This document shows, piece by piece, positions 1 to 7,808 of a stretch of 64,000 nt of DNA; position 1 is the first letter of the stretch; each line of letters opens with the position of its first letter. The notes under the pieces were generated by a model. That model searched no databases. It was not told the origin of the DNA and saw nothing but the letters and a program-made list of their open reading frames with translations. The stretch is taken from contig CAYUOH010000002.1 in the NCBI GenBank assembly GCA_964446385.1, forward strand, positions 62,001 through 126,000. Direction: 5' to 3'. Source of the stretch: CAYSRC01 sp964446385 (GTDB taxonomy: Bacteria; Bacillota; Clostridia; Oscillospirales; Ruminococcaceae). The translations under genes and the position numbers were made by a program.

Positions 1-549
1 TGTCAGAGTGGAATTTTTACGAAGTATCACGGCCATGGGGTTGTCACTCAGCACCAGCTCCAGCTGGCCTATCCAAGCCTCAAGATTCTCATCCAGCATA
101 TCCTTGAGCATGCTCAGTTCAGTGTCGGTAAGTTCACCTTTGAGGAACAGCGGCGAATAATATGATAAACGGTAATTCCAGAATTCGCGGAATACATAGT
201 AGCTTTGGTGATACATTGGCTCAGCCCCAACGAACATGGCACTGGGGTACACCTGAGGGGCAAAGTGATTAACAAAGGTTTCATACCCGGCAGACTTAAA
301 TACCTCCAGTACGTTGCGCTTGTATTTGTTTCGCTTCATATAGCCGCCGCCGTCCAGAAGGTCGTTGCCACATAATATTGAGGTCAGCGCGGCTTCGGTG
401 TAGGGACCCTGTGAAAACATCCTGTCAGACCACAGCGCGTTATTTCGAAGCTCATGGAGAAACGACGTTGTGCAGTTTCTGCGCTCCGTACCCTCAAGTT
501 GGCCTTGGGTAACGGAATCAAGTATGATGAAAATAAGGTTTTTTGCCAT
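1..549 (-). CDS. Sulfatase/phosphoglycerol-transferase-fold protein, N-terminal part (runs off the left edge)
   Basis: The frame is open from the window edge to an ATG at 549, giving the first 183 residues. A GGGG-type ribosome binding site lies just upstream. The protein begins MAKNLIFIILDSVT, the usual first strand of the alkaline phosphatase/sulfatase superfamily in which Asp11 would bind metal. A GPYTEAALTSILCG segment follows near residue 50, where LtaS-like and sulfatase-like enzymes carry the nucleophilic Thr/Ser. There is no signal peptide or membrane segment in the visible part, so a cytoplasmic or C-terminally anchored enzyme is possible. It may act on polymer or glycan esters; a glycosyltransferase fragment at the other end of the window shows that envelope genes occur in the region, but substrate is unknown. 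Confidence 0.7.
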   Translation of the reverse strand, partial: MAKNLIFIILDSVTQGQLEGTERRNCTTSFLHELRNNALWSDRMFSQGPYTEAALTSILCGNDLLDGGGYMKRNKYKRNVLEVFKSAGYETFVNHFAPQVYPSAMFVGAEPMYHQSYYVFREFWNYRLSYYSPLFLKGELTDTELSMLKDMLDENLEAWIGQLELVLSDNPMAVILRKNSTLT

Positions 550-815
550 TCGATTACCCCTTGTAGAATGATCATCGGTTGAAACATGTAATTCACATTA
601 TATATAATACTATAAGTATAGTAGATTTATCCTGCACATACAACAAAGTTGTGATATTAGTTCTAATACCAAGGGTTTTTCCGGTTTTCTGGCTTCACTT
701 TTCACAGGACTTAACCGGCTGCCTTCATTAAATGATGCTGATTTACATTTACTGTCTATGATATACTTTAACACCGTGCTAAAATTAAAATAAATAATGA
801 AAAAGGAGGCATGCT

Positions 816-1517
816 TTGAAGGTTACCTATATTCACCACAGCGGATTTTTTGTTCAACAGGAGCGCGCCTGTTTTCTGTTTGATTACTTCAAGGGGCCTT
901 TGCCGGAGCCGTCGGAACTTCCGCTGTTTATCTTTGTCAGTCACGGGCACAGGGATCATTTTAATACGGCCGTGCTGGATTATGGAAAGCGGTGGAAAAA
1001 CGTTCACTGGATCCTTTCAGACGATATTGACCCCGAATGTGTTCCCGCAAAACTGATGCCCTATGTCACCGTTGCCTCTGCTGACAACAACTATGCGATC
1101 TCTCTCGGCGGCACTGATATTTCTTTTTCTACACTTCGTGCAACGGATATCGGCAACGCTTACCTGATCCGCTCCGGGGGCAAAACTCTGTACCACGCGG
1201 GAGACCTTCACCTTTGGCTCTGGCGTGAAGACCCGCAGGAAGACAGAGATATGCAGACTGCCTTTGAAATAGAAATGGAAAAACTGCGCGGGCTTACCAT
1301 CGATGCCGCTTTCCTTCCTCTCGATCCCAGACAGGGACGCGATGCTTATCTCGGATTGGATAACACAGCGCGTCTTGCGGATATCAAACGGATTTATCCA
1401 ATGCACTGCTGGCAAAAATTCAATATCATCAAAAAGCTTCTGGCAGATCCCTGTTCAGAACCCTATCGCGACAGGATATGCCCCATTGAAAAGGATGGTT
1501 ATACAGATGAAATTTAA
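816..1517 (+). CDS. Metallo-beta-lactamase-fold hydrolase
   Basis: This 233-residue protein has the metal-binding HxHxDH signature (H43-G-H-R-D-H48) and a later HAGD and YPMHCW, the order seen in the UlaG/L-ascorbate-lactonase-like branch of metallo-beta-lactamase hydrolases. The start is TTG at 816: an AAGGAGG site at 803-809 is 6 nt away, and the nearby ATG at 811 is closed by a stop after two codons. Its last codons overlap the next gene by 11 nt, so the two are probably co-translated. Substrate cannot be told from sequence; a cytoplasmic hydrolase is likely because no export signal is visible. Confidence 0.8.
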   Translation: MKVTYIHHSGFFVQQERACFLFDYFKGPLPEPSELPLFIFVSHGHRDHFNTAVLDYGKRWKNVHWILSDDIDPECVPAKLMPYVTVASADNNYAISLGGTDISFSTLRATDIGNAYLIRSGGKTLYHAGDLHLWLWREDPQEDRDMQTAFEIEMEKLRGLTIDAAFLPLDPRQGRDAYLGLDNTARLADIKRIYPMHCWQKFNIIKKLLADPCSEPYRDRICPIEKDGYTDEI

Positions 1518-1878
1518 AATGGTACACGAAAATTATAACGTAAAAGATCTGGATGCTTCTCTTGCTTTCTACAGGGAAGCACTGGGCCTTACCGAAGTAC
1601 GCCGCAGAAATGCTCCGGATGGGTCCTTCATCATTGTCTACGTTGCCAACGCTGAAAGCGAATTTGAGCTTGAGCTTACCTGGATGCGCGATATGGATCG
1701 ACCCTATGATCTCGGCGACTGCGAGTTTCATCTTGCCTTCAGGGTGGATGATTCTGATGCTGCCTATGCCAAACATAAGGAAATGGGCTGTATCTGTTAT
1801 GAGAATCCCTCCATGGGTATATATTTCATAGAGGATCCTGACGGATACTGGCTGGAAATCATTCCTGCCCGTAGGTAA
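1507..1878 (+). CDS. Glyoxalase I-like (VOC superfamily) metalloenzyme
   Basis: A 123-residue protein aligns along its length with bacterial lactoylglutathione lyase (GloA). The four expected metal ligands are present: His7, Glu56 (ELTW), His75 (HLAFRV) and Glu117 (WLEII), with the EDPDGYWLE signature near the end. The ATG at 1507 is used because residues before it do not belong to the fold; AAGGA at 1491-1495 is the ribosome binding site. It overlaps the metallo-beta-lactamase gene. A glyoxalase I followed by a beta-lactamase-fold partner resembles a methylglyoxal detoxification pair, but the upstream protein does not look like classical glyoxalase II, so that link is an inference. Confidence 0.8.
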   Translation: MKFKMVHENYNVKDLDASLAFYREALGLTEVRRRNAPDGSFIIVYVANAESEFELELTWMRDMDRPYDLGDCEFHLAFRVDDSDAAYAKHKEMGCICYENPSMGIYFIEDPDGYWLEIIPARR

Positions 1879-1952
1879 AAGGCCCAACTCTTTTGTGTAT
1901 TTAAAATTATCCCCCTGAACTGAGAGTCCCGGTAAAAATCAATAACGCTGAA

Positions 1953-2014
1953 AAAGCCTGTAATAAAAGGATTTTAATACCCTAAAGGGGTAAATTCCTT
2001 TTATTACAGGCTTT
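1953..2014. terminator. Long palindromic hairpin, copy 1 of a two-copy family
   Basis: A 19-bp perfect stem (1953-1971 pairs with 1996-2014) surrounds a second, inner inverted repeat around TACCC/GGGTA. It is followed by CTTTCTTAAT and lies just after the glyoxalase gene, so it can serve as a terminator in either direction. A related element sits at 3773-3828. Confidence 0.7.
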
Positions 2015-2232
2015 CTTAATATGAATAATACATAGAATTCACCGATTCCACACATTCATGAATATAATGTAATTATAAAGGTTAATTGGGATATTTTCCG
2101 TAAACCCCTGAAACACGGTGTAAAAATTACTTACTGTTCAGACGTCGGTAGGTATTAAGGTTATCTTATTGTTGTGCTGATATGATTGTCGCGAACCGGA
2201 TAATTTATATATGTAAAGATTTGAGGAGCAAA

Positions 2233-3225
2233 ATGGGAATAATATATTTTGTTACAGGAGCAGCCGGGCATTTGGGAAATGTGATAACCCGACAATTAGT
2301 CGATAACGGCAGCGAAGTACGCGCTCTCGTATTACCGAACGAAAAAAATGCTCCCGAAAAAGCGCAAATATTTATTGGAAATGTCTGTGAAAAAGACAGT
2401 TTAAGACCTTGTTTTGAAAATCTAAATGGTCATCAATTAGTTGTAATACATTGTGCAGGTATTGTTTCAATAGCCTCAAAATTCAATCAGAATGTATATG
2501 ACGTAAATGTAACAGGAACTAAGAATATTGTCGATTTATGCATGGAATATGGTGTTTCAAAGCTGATTTATGTAAGCTCGGTACATGCAATTTCCGAAAA
2601 ACCGCATGGAACAACGATAACCGAGACAACGGTGTTTAATGCTGAACTTGTTGTGGGATTATATGCAAAGACAAAAGCTGAAGCAACAGCATATGTACTT
2701 GGCGCTGCTGATCGAGGATTGAATGTATGTATAGTACATCCGTCAGGAATAGCCGGACCGTATGATAATGGAAATGGCCATTTAACAACCTTAGTAATTG
2801 ACTATTATAAAAACAGGTTAACTTCCGGAGTTAGTGGCGGATACGATTTTGTCGATGTTCGCGATGTTGCGAGCGGTATAATTGCGGCGTCCGACAAAGG
2901 AAGAAAAGGCGAATGTTATATTCTGTCAAACAAATATTATAAGGTCAAAGATATCCTTATGCTGTTGCATGAGATAACAGGCAAGAAAAGTATTAAAAAT
3001 TTCCTGCCGATTTGGTTTGTAAAATTCACCGCACCGATAGCTGAATTTTACTACAAAATATTAAAACAGACGCCATTATTTACTTCCTATTCTATTTACA
3101 CTCTTAACTCAAACTCAGAATTTTCACATCAAAAAGCAACTGACGAATTAGGATATACAACAAGAGATATGCGAGATACATTGATTGACACAGTGAACTG
3201 GCTCAAAGAAGAAAACAGGATATAA
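2233..3225 (+). CDS. NAD(P)-dependent epimerase/dehydratase (extended SDR)
   Basis: The 330-residue product opens with a Rossmann fold VTGAAGHLG (TGxxGxxG) and has the YAKTK motif (YxxxK) that supplies the catalytic Tyr and Lys, plus the HPSGIAGPYD segment typical of NAD-dependent epimerases and dihydroflavonol-reductase-like enzymes. The ATG at 2233 is preferred because a GAGGAG site lies 6-11 nt before it; the frame is open 17 codons further upstream. The substrate, a nucleotide sugar or a small ketone, cannot be assigned. The next gene is a flavodoxin 36 nt downstream, so they may be co-transcribed. Confidence 0.8.
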   Translation: MGIIYFVTGAAGHLGNVITRQLVDNGSEVRALVLPNEKNAPEKAQIFIGNVCEKDSLRPCFENLNGHQLVVIHCAGIVSIASKFNQNVYDVNVTGTKNIVDLCMEYGVSKLIYVSSVHAISEKPHGTTITETTVFNAELVVGLYAKTKAEATAYVLGAADRGLNVCIVHPSGIAGPYDNGNGHLTTLVIDYYKNRLTSGVSGGYDFVDVRDVASGIIAASDKGRKGECYILSNKYYKVKDILMLLHEITGKKSIKNFLPIWFVKFTAPIAEFYYKILKQTPLFTSYSIYTLNSNSEFSHQKATDELGYTTRDMRDTLIDTVNWLKEENRI

Positions 3226-3261
3226 GAAGTTCTAAGTGACAATTCATGTACGAGGTAAATT

Positions 3262-3765
3262 ATGCATGAAATATACAACGAAAAAGCAAACAAAGATAAT
3301 AAATATCTCATAATTGTCAGCTCATATCATCACAACAATACTGCTAAAGTTGCATGTAAATTTTCCGAGGTGTTGAATGCACAGGTACTGGCCCCGGAAG
3401 AGGTAATTGTCGAAGACCTTCAAGATTATGAGCTTATAGGTTTTGGATCAGGTATAGACAGCGGAAAGCACTATAAACCTCTTCTAGACCTTGCCGACAG
3501 GTTACTTGAAGTTGATCAAAAGCCATGCTTTATATTCTCTACGAGTGCTGTTCAGGAAAAGTCCAAGGTTGAGAAGGATCACTCATTGCTCAGGCAGAAA
3601 CTGCAATCAAAGGGTTATACTATAGTAGATGAATTCAGCTGCAAAGGATATAATACAAACAGTTTTCTTAAATATTTCGGTGGAATGAATAAGTGTAAAC
3701 CGGATAATTTTGATCTCAAACATGCTGAAGAGTTTGCAGTGAGTATGTTAGGGAATTTGAATTGA
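3262..3765 (+). CDS. Flavodoxin-family protein
   Basis: The 167-residue protein shows the flavodoxin pattern: an N-terminal beta strand YLIIVSSYHHNNTAKVA in which the SSYHHNNT loop stands where the FMN phosphate-binding loop lies, then an ELIGFGSGIDSGKHY loop for the isoalloxazine ring. It is similar in size to other single-domain flavodoxins (about 140-170 residues). An unusual first 14 residues are polar and probably unstructured. It follows the epimerase gene closely and is ended by the hairpin at 3773-3828. Role in electron transfer is inferred from the family. Confidence 0.7.
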   Translation: MHEIYNEKANKDNKYLIIVSSYHHNNTAKVACKFSEVLNAQVLAPEEVIVEDLQDYELIGFGSGIDSGKHYKPLLDLADRLLEVDQKPCFIFSTSAVQEKSKVEKDHSLLRQKLQSKGYTIVDEFSCKGYNTNSFLKYFGGMNKCKPDNFDLKHAEEFAVSMLGNLN

Positions 3766-3772
3766 AGGACCG

Positions 3773-3828
3773 CCTGCAATATAAAGGATTTTGAATACCC
3801 GTATGGGTCAAATCCCTTGTACTGCAGG
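3773..3828. terminator. Long palindromic hairpin, copy 2 of a two-copy family
   Basis: CCTGCA at 3773 pairs with TGCAGG at 3823-3828 through a stem with a few mismatches, around an inner ACCC/GGGT pair. A T-rich stretch (TATTTTTAAT) follows. The core AAGGATTTT, AATACCC, GGGT and AAAT-CCTT blocks are shared in order with the element at 1953-2014. Confidence 0.65.
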
Positions 3829-3898
3829 TATTTTTAATACGCATAAAAATTGAGTTTCATCTATTTTGTGGAATATTTATATTTATTGTATATTTTTC

Positions 3899-3927
3899 TT
3901 GCTTATTTCATTTATTCTTTCTATAAT
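3899..3927 (+). promoter_or_regulatory. Candidate sigma-A promoter of the agr-like operon
   Basis: TTGCTT (3899-3904), a 17-nt spacer and a perfect TATAAT (3922-3927) precede the first gene of the agr-like operon by about 60 nt. Confidence 0.55.
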
Positions 3928-3990
3928 GATCTAAATAGCAACTGGTATTATACAATTATTTAAATTATTAAAGCAGGGGCAGAGGCAAGA

Positions 3991-4554
3991 ATGTTTTTAG
4001 AATTATTTGCGGTATGTTTTCTTGCTAAAATAAAGCGGTACAAACTAAAATACCTTTTCTATTCGTGGACCTTTTATCCGGTATTGGCTGCGCAGCTGCT
4101 GTTGATAGTTTTACAAGTGGGCGTATTTTTTGATAATTATTATTTTACACGTTTTTCATTTTTGGTTGCGCCCGCAATAATTCTGTCATTTCTGTTTCCC
4201 ATTATTGTTTATGAAATATATAAACCCGCAATAATCGGAACGTGTTGTATAGCACTTGGTACGGTATTAAACAAATTTGTCATTGCTCAAAACTGTGGCA
4301 AAATGCCTGTCTTTCCAAGCCTGTCGTTAATTACTGGTTATACTGACTTAAATGTTATAGGAAGTGTTGACGGCATACATATTCTCGGCGGCGCAGCGAC
4401 TGAATACAAGTTTCTTACCGATTATATCGATATAGGCTATAGCATTTTGAGCCCCGGAGATATTCTGATCCATTTATATACTTGTATAATGCTTTTTTAC
4501 ATGATAAAAGCGGTTAACCTGCATTACGGCAGGTACCGCGAAAAGATACTATAA
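3991..4554 (+). CDS. DUF5317-like multi-spanning membrane protein
   Basis: The 187-residue protein has about five hydrophobic segments, including residues near 24-45, 56-74, 80-95 and a last one near 160-175. It contains NCGKMPVFP and a LSPGDILIHLYT segment, the landmarks of the DUF5317 family of Bacillota membrane proteins (family function unknown). An AGAGG site precedes the ATG. It is the first gene of a close-packed operon with a sensor-like membrane protein, AgrB and AgrD (19 nt to the next gene), so it may help with peptide export or perception; that is inference from position only. Confidence 0.6.
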   Translation: MFLELFAVCFLAKIKRYKLKYLFYSWTFYPVLAAQLLLIVLQVGVFFDNYYFTRFSFLVAPAIILSFLFPIIVYEIYKPAIIGTCCIALGTVLNKFVIAQNCGKMPVFPSLSLITGYTDLNVIGSVDGIHILGGAATEYKFLTDYIDIGYSILSPGDILIHLYTCIMLFYMIKAVNLHYGRYREKIL

Positions 4555-4573
4555 AGAATTGAGGATTGTTTGA

Positions 4574-5095
4574 ATGGCTGTTACGCCTGCCAGCATATTT
4601 ATTATTCTATTTATAGGCATTCCACAGGGCTTTTTAATGGCTTATGCCCTGCATATATTTACCGAAACGAAAATAGAAATTAAAAGATGCTTGTTGCTGA
4701 GCACTATTATAATTTGTGCTACATATCTGAGCAGAATGTTGCCAATATCTCTTGGCGTCAATACTATTCTGGTATTCATGTTGGAAATCGTCGTCTTTCA
4801 GATTGAGTACCAAAATCAACTTACTACTATATTCAGAACCATTATTGCTGCTGTAGCAAGTGCTGTATTGGTGGCTCTAGCAGAAGTAGCAAACATGATA
4901 CTTCTTATTTTACTTTTCGGTTTGCAAAAAGCTCAGGAATTGTACTCTTCAACCAACTCTTTCCCTGAAATATTTAGCATCGTTCCTTCCAATATATTCT
5001 TTATTTTATTCATTTACGCAGGGTCTATAATATTAAAAGCTGTAAAAAAGAGGAAGCTGATTAATGGAGAAGCTGGCAAAGAAGCTGGCGAGTGA
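4574..5095 (+). CDS. Kinase-less sensor-type membrane protein next to agrBD
   Basis: This 173-residue protein is almost entirely membrane-embedded (about five to six segments). It contains SRMLPISLGVNTILVF, which resembles the LPIPFGIHT stretch that I recall from the N-terminal membrane domain of Spo0B/AgrC-type histidine kinases in Clostridia. No kinase, dimerisation or ATPase domain follows; the protein ends in a short charged tail (KKRKLINGEAGKEAGE). Its 3' end overlaps agrB by 32 nt. It could be a stand-alone receptor module or a component of peptide maturation; the similarity is recalled, not computed. Confidence 0.55.
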   Translation: MAVTPASIFIILFIGIPQGFLMAYALHIFTETKIEIKRCLLLSTIIICATYLSRMLPISLGVNTILVFMLEIVVFQIEYQNQLTTIFRTIIAAVASAVLVALAEVANMILLILLFGLQKAQELYSSTNSFPEIFSIVPSNIFFILFIYAGSIILKAVKKRKLINGEAGKEAGE

Positions 5096-5714
5096 TATCG
5101 CTTTGTCATTGGAATATGACAAAGAAAAAGAGGCGGTCATAGCGTACGGGCTGTTCGGCATATTCCAGATTTTTCTGACGACCGCGATGATAATACTGCT
5201 TGGCTTTATTATAGGTGCGCCGATAGAGGCGACAATATTGTGCTTTTCAGTCAGTTTGCTGAAGAAATACAGCGGAGGCGTGCACGTTAACACGCCGGGT
5301 ATGTGTGTTTTTATCAGTGCGTTTATCTGCACGCTGTTTGCAGCAGCTTCCAAATGGCTGCTTGCCGGCATATATCACCCGACGCCTATGCTTATAGCGA
5401 TCGTTGTTATATATCTACTGTCTTTCGTTATCATCTTTAAAAATGTACCCGTCGATTCTCCGAATAAACCGATAACATCGGAAACGAAGATCAGGCGTAT
5501 GCGGCGCGGAAGTTTCACTCTGATTACATTTTATTTTTTGCTTTCCGGGCTCTTTTACATACTTAGCTTTAACCGCAAGGAATTTGGTACTTACGGTATC
5601 AGCATGCTATTCGGCGTAGCTTGGCAGGTTTTTACACTTACGACACCAGGCACGCTGTTTATGAACGGCATAAATCACTTTATCAGTTTGTTGAGAAAGG
5701 AGGACCAAAAATGA
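5064..5714 (+). CDS. agrB: AgrB-family autoinducer peptide-processing membrane protease
   Basis: The 216-residue protein carries the AgrB catalytic pair in the KKYSGGVHVNTPGMC segment: His74 and Cys81, spaced seven residues as in staphylococcal AgrB (His77/Cys84). Around these are about six membrane segments. AgrB proteins cut the C-terminal tail of the AgrD propeptide and form a thiolactone. The gene starts inside the upstream membrane-protein gene, with an AGAGGA site 9 nt before the ATG, and overlaps agrD by 4 nt (ATGA), so AgrB and its substrate are translationally coupled. Length and key residues look intact and functional. Confidence 0.9.
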   Translation: MEKLAKKLASDIALSLEYDKEKEAVIAYGLFGIFQIFLTTAMIILLGFIIGAPIEATILCFSVSLLKKYSGGVHVNTPGMCVFISAFICTLFAAASKWLLAGIYHPTPMLIAIVVIYLLSFVIIFKNVPVDSPNKPITSETKIRRMRRGSFTLITFYFLLSGLFYILSFNRKEFGTYGISMLFGVAWQVFTLTTPGTLFMNGINHFISLLRKEDQK

Positions 5715-5833
5715 AAAAATTCTACGGTGTTATAGCGACTGTCGCAACAGTAGTAGCGGCGATGCTTGCTTCCTCCGCGTGCTGGTTTTGGTTTTATCAG
5801 CCAGAGGAGCCCAAGTCCCTCAGAGAAAAATAA
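5711..5833 (+). CDS. agrD: AgrD-type cyclic lactone autoinducer propeptide
   Basis: A 40-residue peptide with the three parts expected of AgrD: an amphipathic/hydrophobic leader (residues 1-22), a core around ACWFWF with Cys24, and an acidic-proline tail YQPEEPKSLREK, close to the QPExP tail of clostridial AgrD peptides. Family knowledge predicts a thiolactone between Cys24 and the carboxylate of the fifth ring residue, Phe28. A very strong AAGGAGG site (5697-5703) lies 7 nt before the ATG, which overlaps the stop of agrB. Exact N-terminal trimming of the signal cannot be read from sequence. Confidence 0.9.
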   Translation: MKKFYGVIATVATVVAAMLASSACWFWFYQPEEPKSLREK

Positions 5834-5851
5834 CCATGGCTTAGCGCCAAA

Positions 5852-5885
5852 TAACCGCATGGGGGATTATTCCCCCATGCGGTTA
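5852..5885 (+). other. Strong 15-bp hairpin between agrD and the GGDEF/HD-GYP gene
   Basis: A perfect 15-bp stem (5852-5866 with 5871-5885) closes a TTAT loop. No T-run follows, so it is not a standard terminator. A smaller CAACT/AGTTG inverted repeat comes right after it. It may stabilise the 3' end of the agrD message or attenuate expression of the gene at 5920. Confidence 0.6.
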
Positions 5886-5919
5886 AGCAACTAATGCAGT
5901 TGGAGAATTAGAGGATTAT

Positions 5920-7599
5920 ATGATTAGTTCTGAGAAGGATACGAGGAAACAAATTGATCTTGTGCTCAATCTTATCAAGATAGCATCTTTATCGTTTCCG
6001 GCAATAGCTTTTTTTCAGTACTATTCTAAAAGATATGATTCCGTATTGTTTATTCAGCATGACATGTTGCTTATATACGTCATGCTGACAATATTAGTGA
6101 TCTATATCGTATGGAATAATGTTCTTCGAAAAATCAAAATTCCTGCCCATATTAGGTCGTGGATAGATTCGATAGTAGCTATTGTGATTGCCTTCCTGTC
6201 GGTTTTACTGACCGGTACATATCAAAGCACGTATAAATTCCTTTTTTTCTTTGTAATACTGTATTCCAGTATAGAATGCAGTATGCAGGCAAGCATGTTA
6301 GTCGCGGGCGCATCCGGTGCTACTGTTCTTGCAATGGATTTGATTTGTGTGCCGGATAACGGCATTAATTCATATTTTGAGAGTGATATTATACTTGCCT
6401 GCGTTTTCATGATTGTTGCCTGGACGATCAGTTTTTATGTGGATCTGAGGAAAAAGCATATTGAAAACCTGAAAGACCTTGCCAATGTGGATGGGCTTAC
6501 GGGCTTGTATAATCACAGATATTTTTACGAATCCTTATCGGAGTTTTGGGGGAAAAGTCAAAAAGATAATTTACCTCTGTCGATGCTTTTTTTGGATATC
6601 GATAATTTTAAATATTACAATGATTTTCTCGGCCATCAAAAAGGCGACGAGGCATTAACGATAATTTCCAAAATACTGACTGATAATTTACGTGATATTG
6701 AAAATGTTGTAATTTCAAGATACGGGGGAGAGGAATTTACTGTTCTCCTGCCGGATATTGACAAAGAAGAAGCTGTTAAGATAGCTGAAAAGATCAGAAG
6801 CGCTGTTGAAGTCCATCAATTTGATGGGCAGGAAAATTTGCCGGGATCTAATATGACTATATCTATCGGGGTATCTTCATATCCGGTAAACGCCAAATCC
6901 GAGTTTGAGCTAGTCAAATTTGCGGATGAAGCATGTTATCGGGCAAAGTTTTTCCGCAAGAATCGTGTCGAACAGTATTACTCGATTCTTGATGATCTGC
7001 AGAACAACATTGAAGAGAATGATAAAGAGGCAATTGCTTCTGTAAAAGCTCTGATAGCCGTTATAAATGCCAAAGATAAGTATACTTTCCGTCATGTTGA
7101 ACGTGTTGTATATTTCAGTAAGATAGTAGCTGAAATCCTTAAGCTTGATGATGACGAAAAGAAAAACTTTATATTTGCCGCGTATATGCATGATATCGGC
7201 AAAATCAATATTTCAGAAGAGATATTGATGAAGACAGAAAAACTAACTCAAGAAGAATGGGAAATACTGAAAGGTCATCCTACTAGCGCTGCCGCAATAG
7301 TAGAGAACATCAATTCCCTAAAAGATACAAATCCAATTATTTTACATCATCATGAAAGATTTGACGGCACAGGTTATCCGGACGGTCTGAAGGGCGCTGA
7401 AATATCGTTTTTGACCAGAGTACTCACAGTAATCGACAGCTTTGATGCTATGACGTCCTTACGACCCTATCAAAGACAAAAGTCATATTATGAAGCGATA
7501 GAAGAACTGAACAGATGCAGCGGAACTCAGTTCGATCCCGAAGCTGTAAAAGTATTCCTCAGCGCGCTGGAGAGAGTCGATTACAATATCAAAGATTAG
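5920..7599 (+). CDS. Membrane-bound GGDEF plus HD-GYP protein (cyclic-di-GMP synthesis/hydrolysis)
   Basis: The 559-residue protein has an N-terminal membrane region (about six segments, residues 20-175), a GGDEF domain (DGLTGLYNHRYF from 191, active-site GGEEF at 269-273) and an HD-GYP domain (HD at 424-425, HHHERFDGTGYPDG at 476-489). Both active sites look complete; no RxxD inhibitory site is seen five residues before GGEEF. It should both make and cleave cyclic di-GMP, or one domain may regulate the other. The membrane part has no recognised ligand domain. It lies 86 nt after agrD on the same strand, separated by a hairpin, so it may be the output of the agr-like system; this is inference. 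Confidence 0.88.
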   Translation: MISSEKDTRKQIDLVLNLIKIASLSFPAIAFFQYYSKRYDSVLFIQHDMLLIYVMLTILVIYIVWNNVLRKIKIPAHIRSWIDSIVAIVIAFLSVLLTGTYQSTYKFLFFFVILYSSIECSMQASMLVAGASGATVLAMDLICVPDNGINSYFESDIILACVFMIVAWTISFYVDLRKKHIENLKDLANVDGLTGLYNHRYFYESLSEFWGKSQKDNLPLSMLFLDIDNFKYYNDFLGHQKGDEALTIISKILTDNLRDIENVVISRYGGEEFTVLLPDIDKEEAVKIAEKIRSAVEVHQFDGQENLPGSNMTISIGVSSYPVNAKSEFELVKFADEACYRAKFFRKNRVEQYYSILDDLQNNIEENDKEAIASVKALIAVINAKDKYTFRHVERVVYFSKIVAEILKLDDDEKKNFIFAAYMHDIGKINISEEILMKTEKLTQEEWEILKGHPTSAAAIVENINSLKDTNPIILHHHERFDGTGYPDGLKGAEISFLTRVLTVIDSFDAMTSLRPYQRQKSYYEAIEELNRCSGTQFDPEAVKVFLSALERVDYNIKD

Positions 7600-7651
7600 G
7601 TATGATATTTACTGAAGAGATTCATATTTTTAAAATCGCCTCATAAAATGC

Positions 7652-7681
7652 AAAAACCTGCCGCTCGGCAGGTTTTTTTTA
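7652..7681 (+). terminator. Rho-independent terminator
   Basis: AAAACCTGCC pairs with GGCAGGTTTT around a GCTC loop, followed by eight T. It ends the GGDEF/HD-GYP transcript. Confidence 0.9.
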
Positions 7682-7808
7682 TTTCTTAGATATATCAATC
7701 CGGCCAAGGGTTCGGTGTTATGACCGGAGTTTCTTTGATTTTATAACTGCAAGGAGAGCATAATTGTTTCAACCGATATAATGCCCTTTCTAAATTTTTG
7801 AATATGCA

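Noticed and set aside
1303..1506. Upstream extension of the glyoxalase frame
   Set aside because: This part lies inside the metallo-beta-lactamase gene; the glyoxalase fold begins at the ATG at 1507.
5852..5885. Hairpin after agrD taken as a terminator
   Set aside because: No T-tract follows on the plus strand; listed as a hairpin of unknown role instead.
5834..5919. Cyclic-di-GMP riboswitch before the GGDEF/HD-GYP gene
   Set aside because: Length is too short and no GEMM motif core was seen.
3991..7599. Search for AgrC/AgrA, a response regulator or direct-repeat AgrA boxes
   Set aside because: No histidine kinase, LytTR domain or matching repeats were found in this window.
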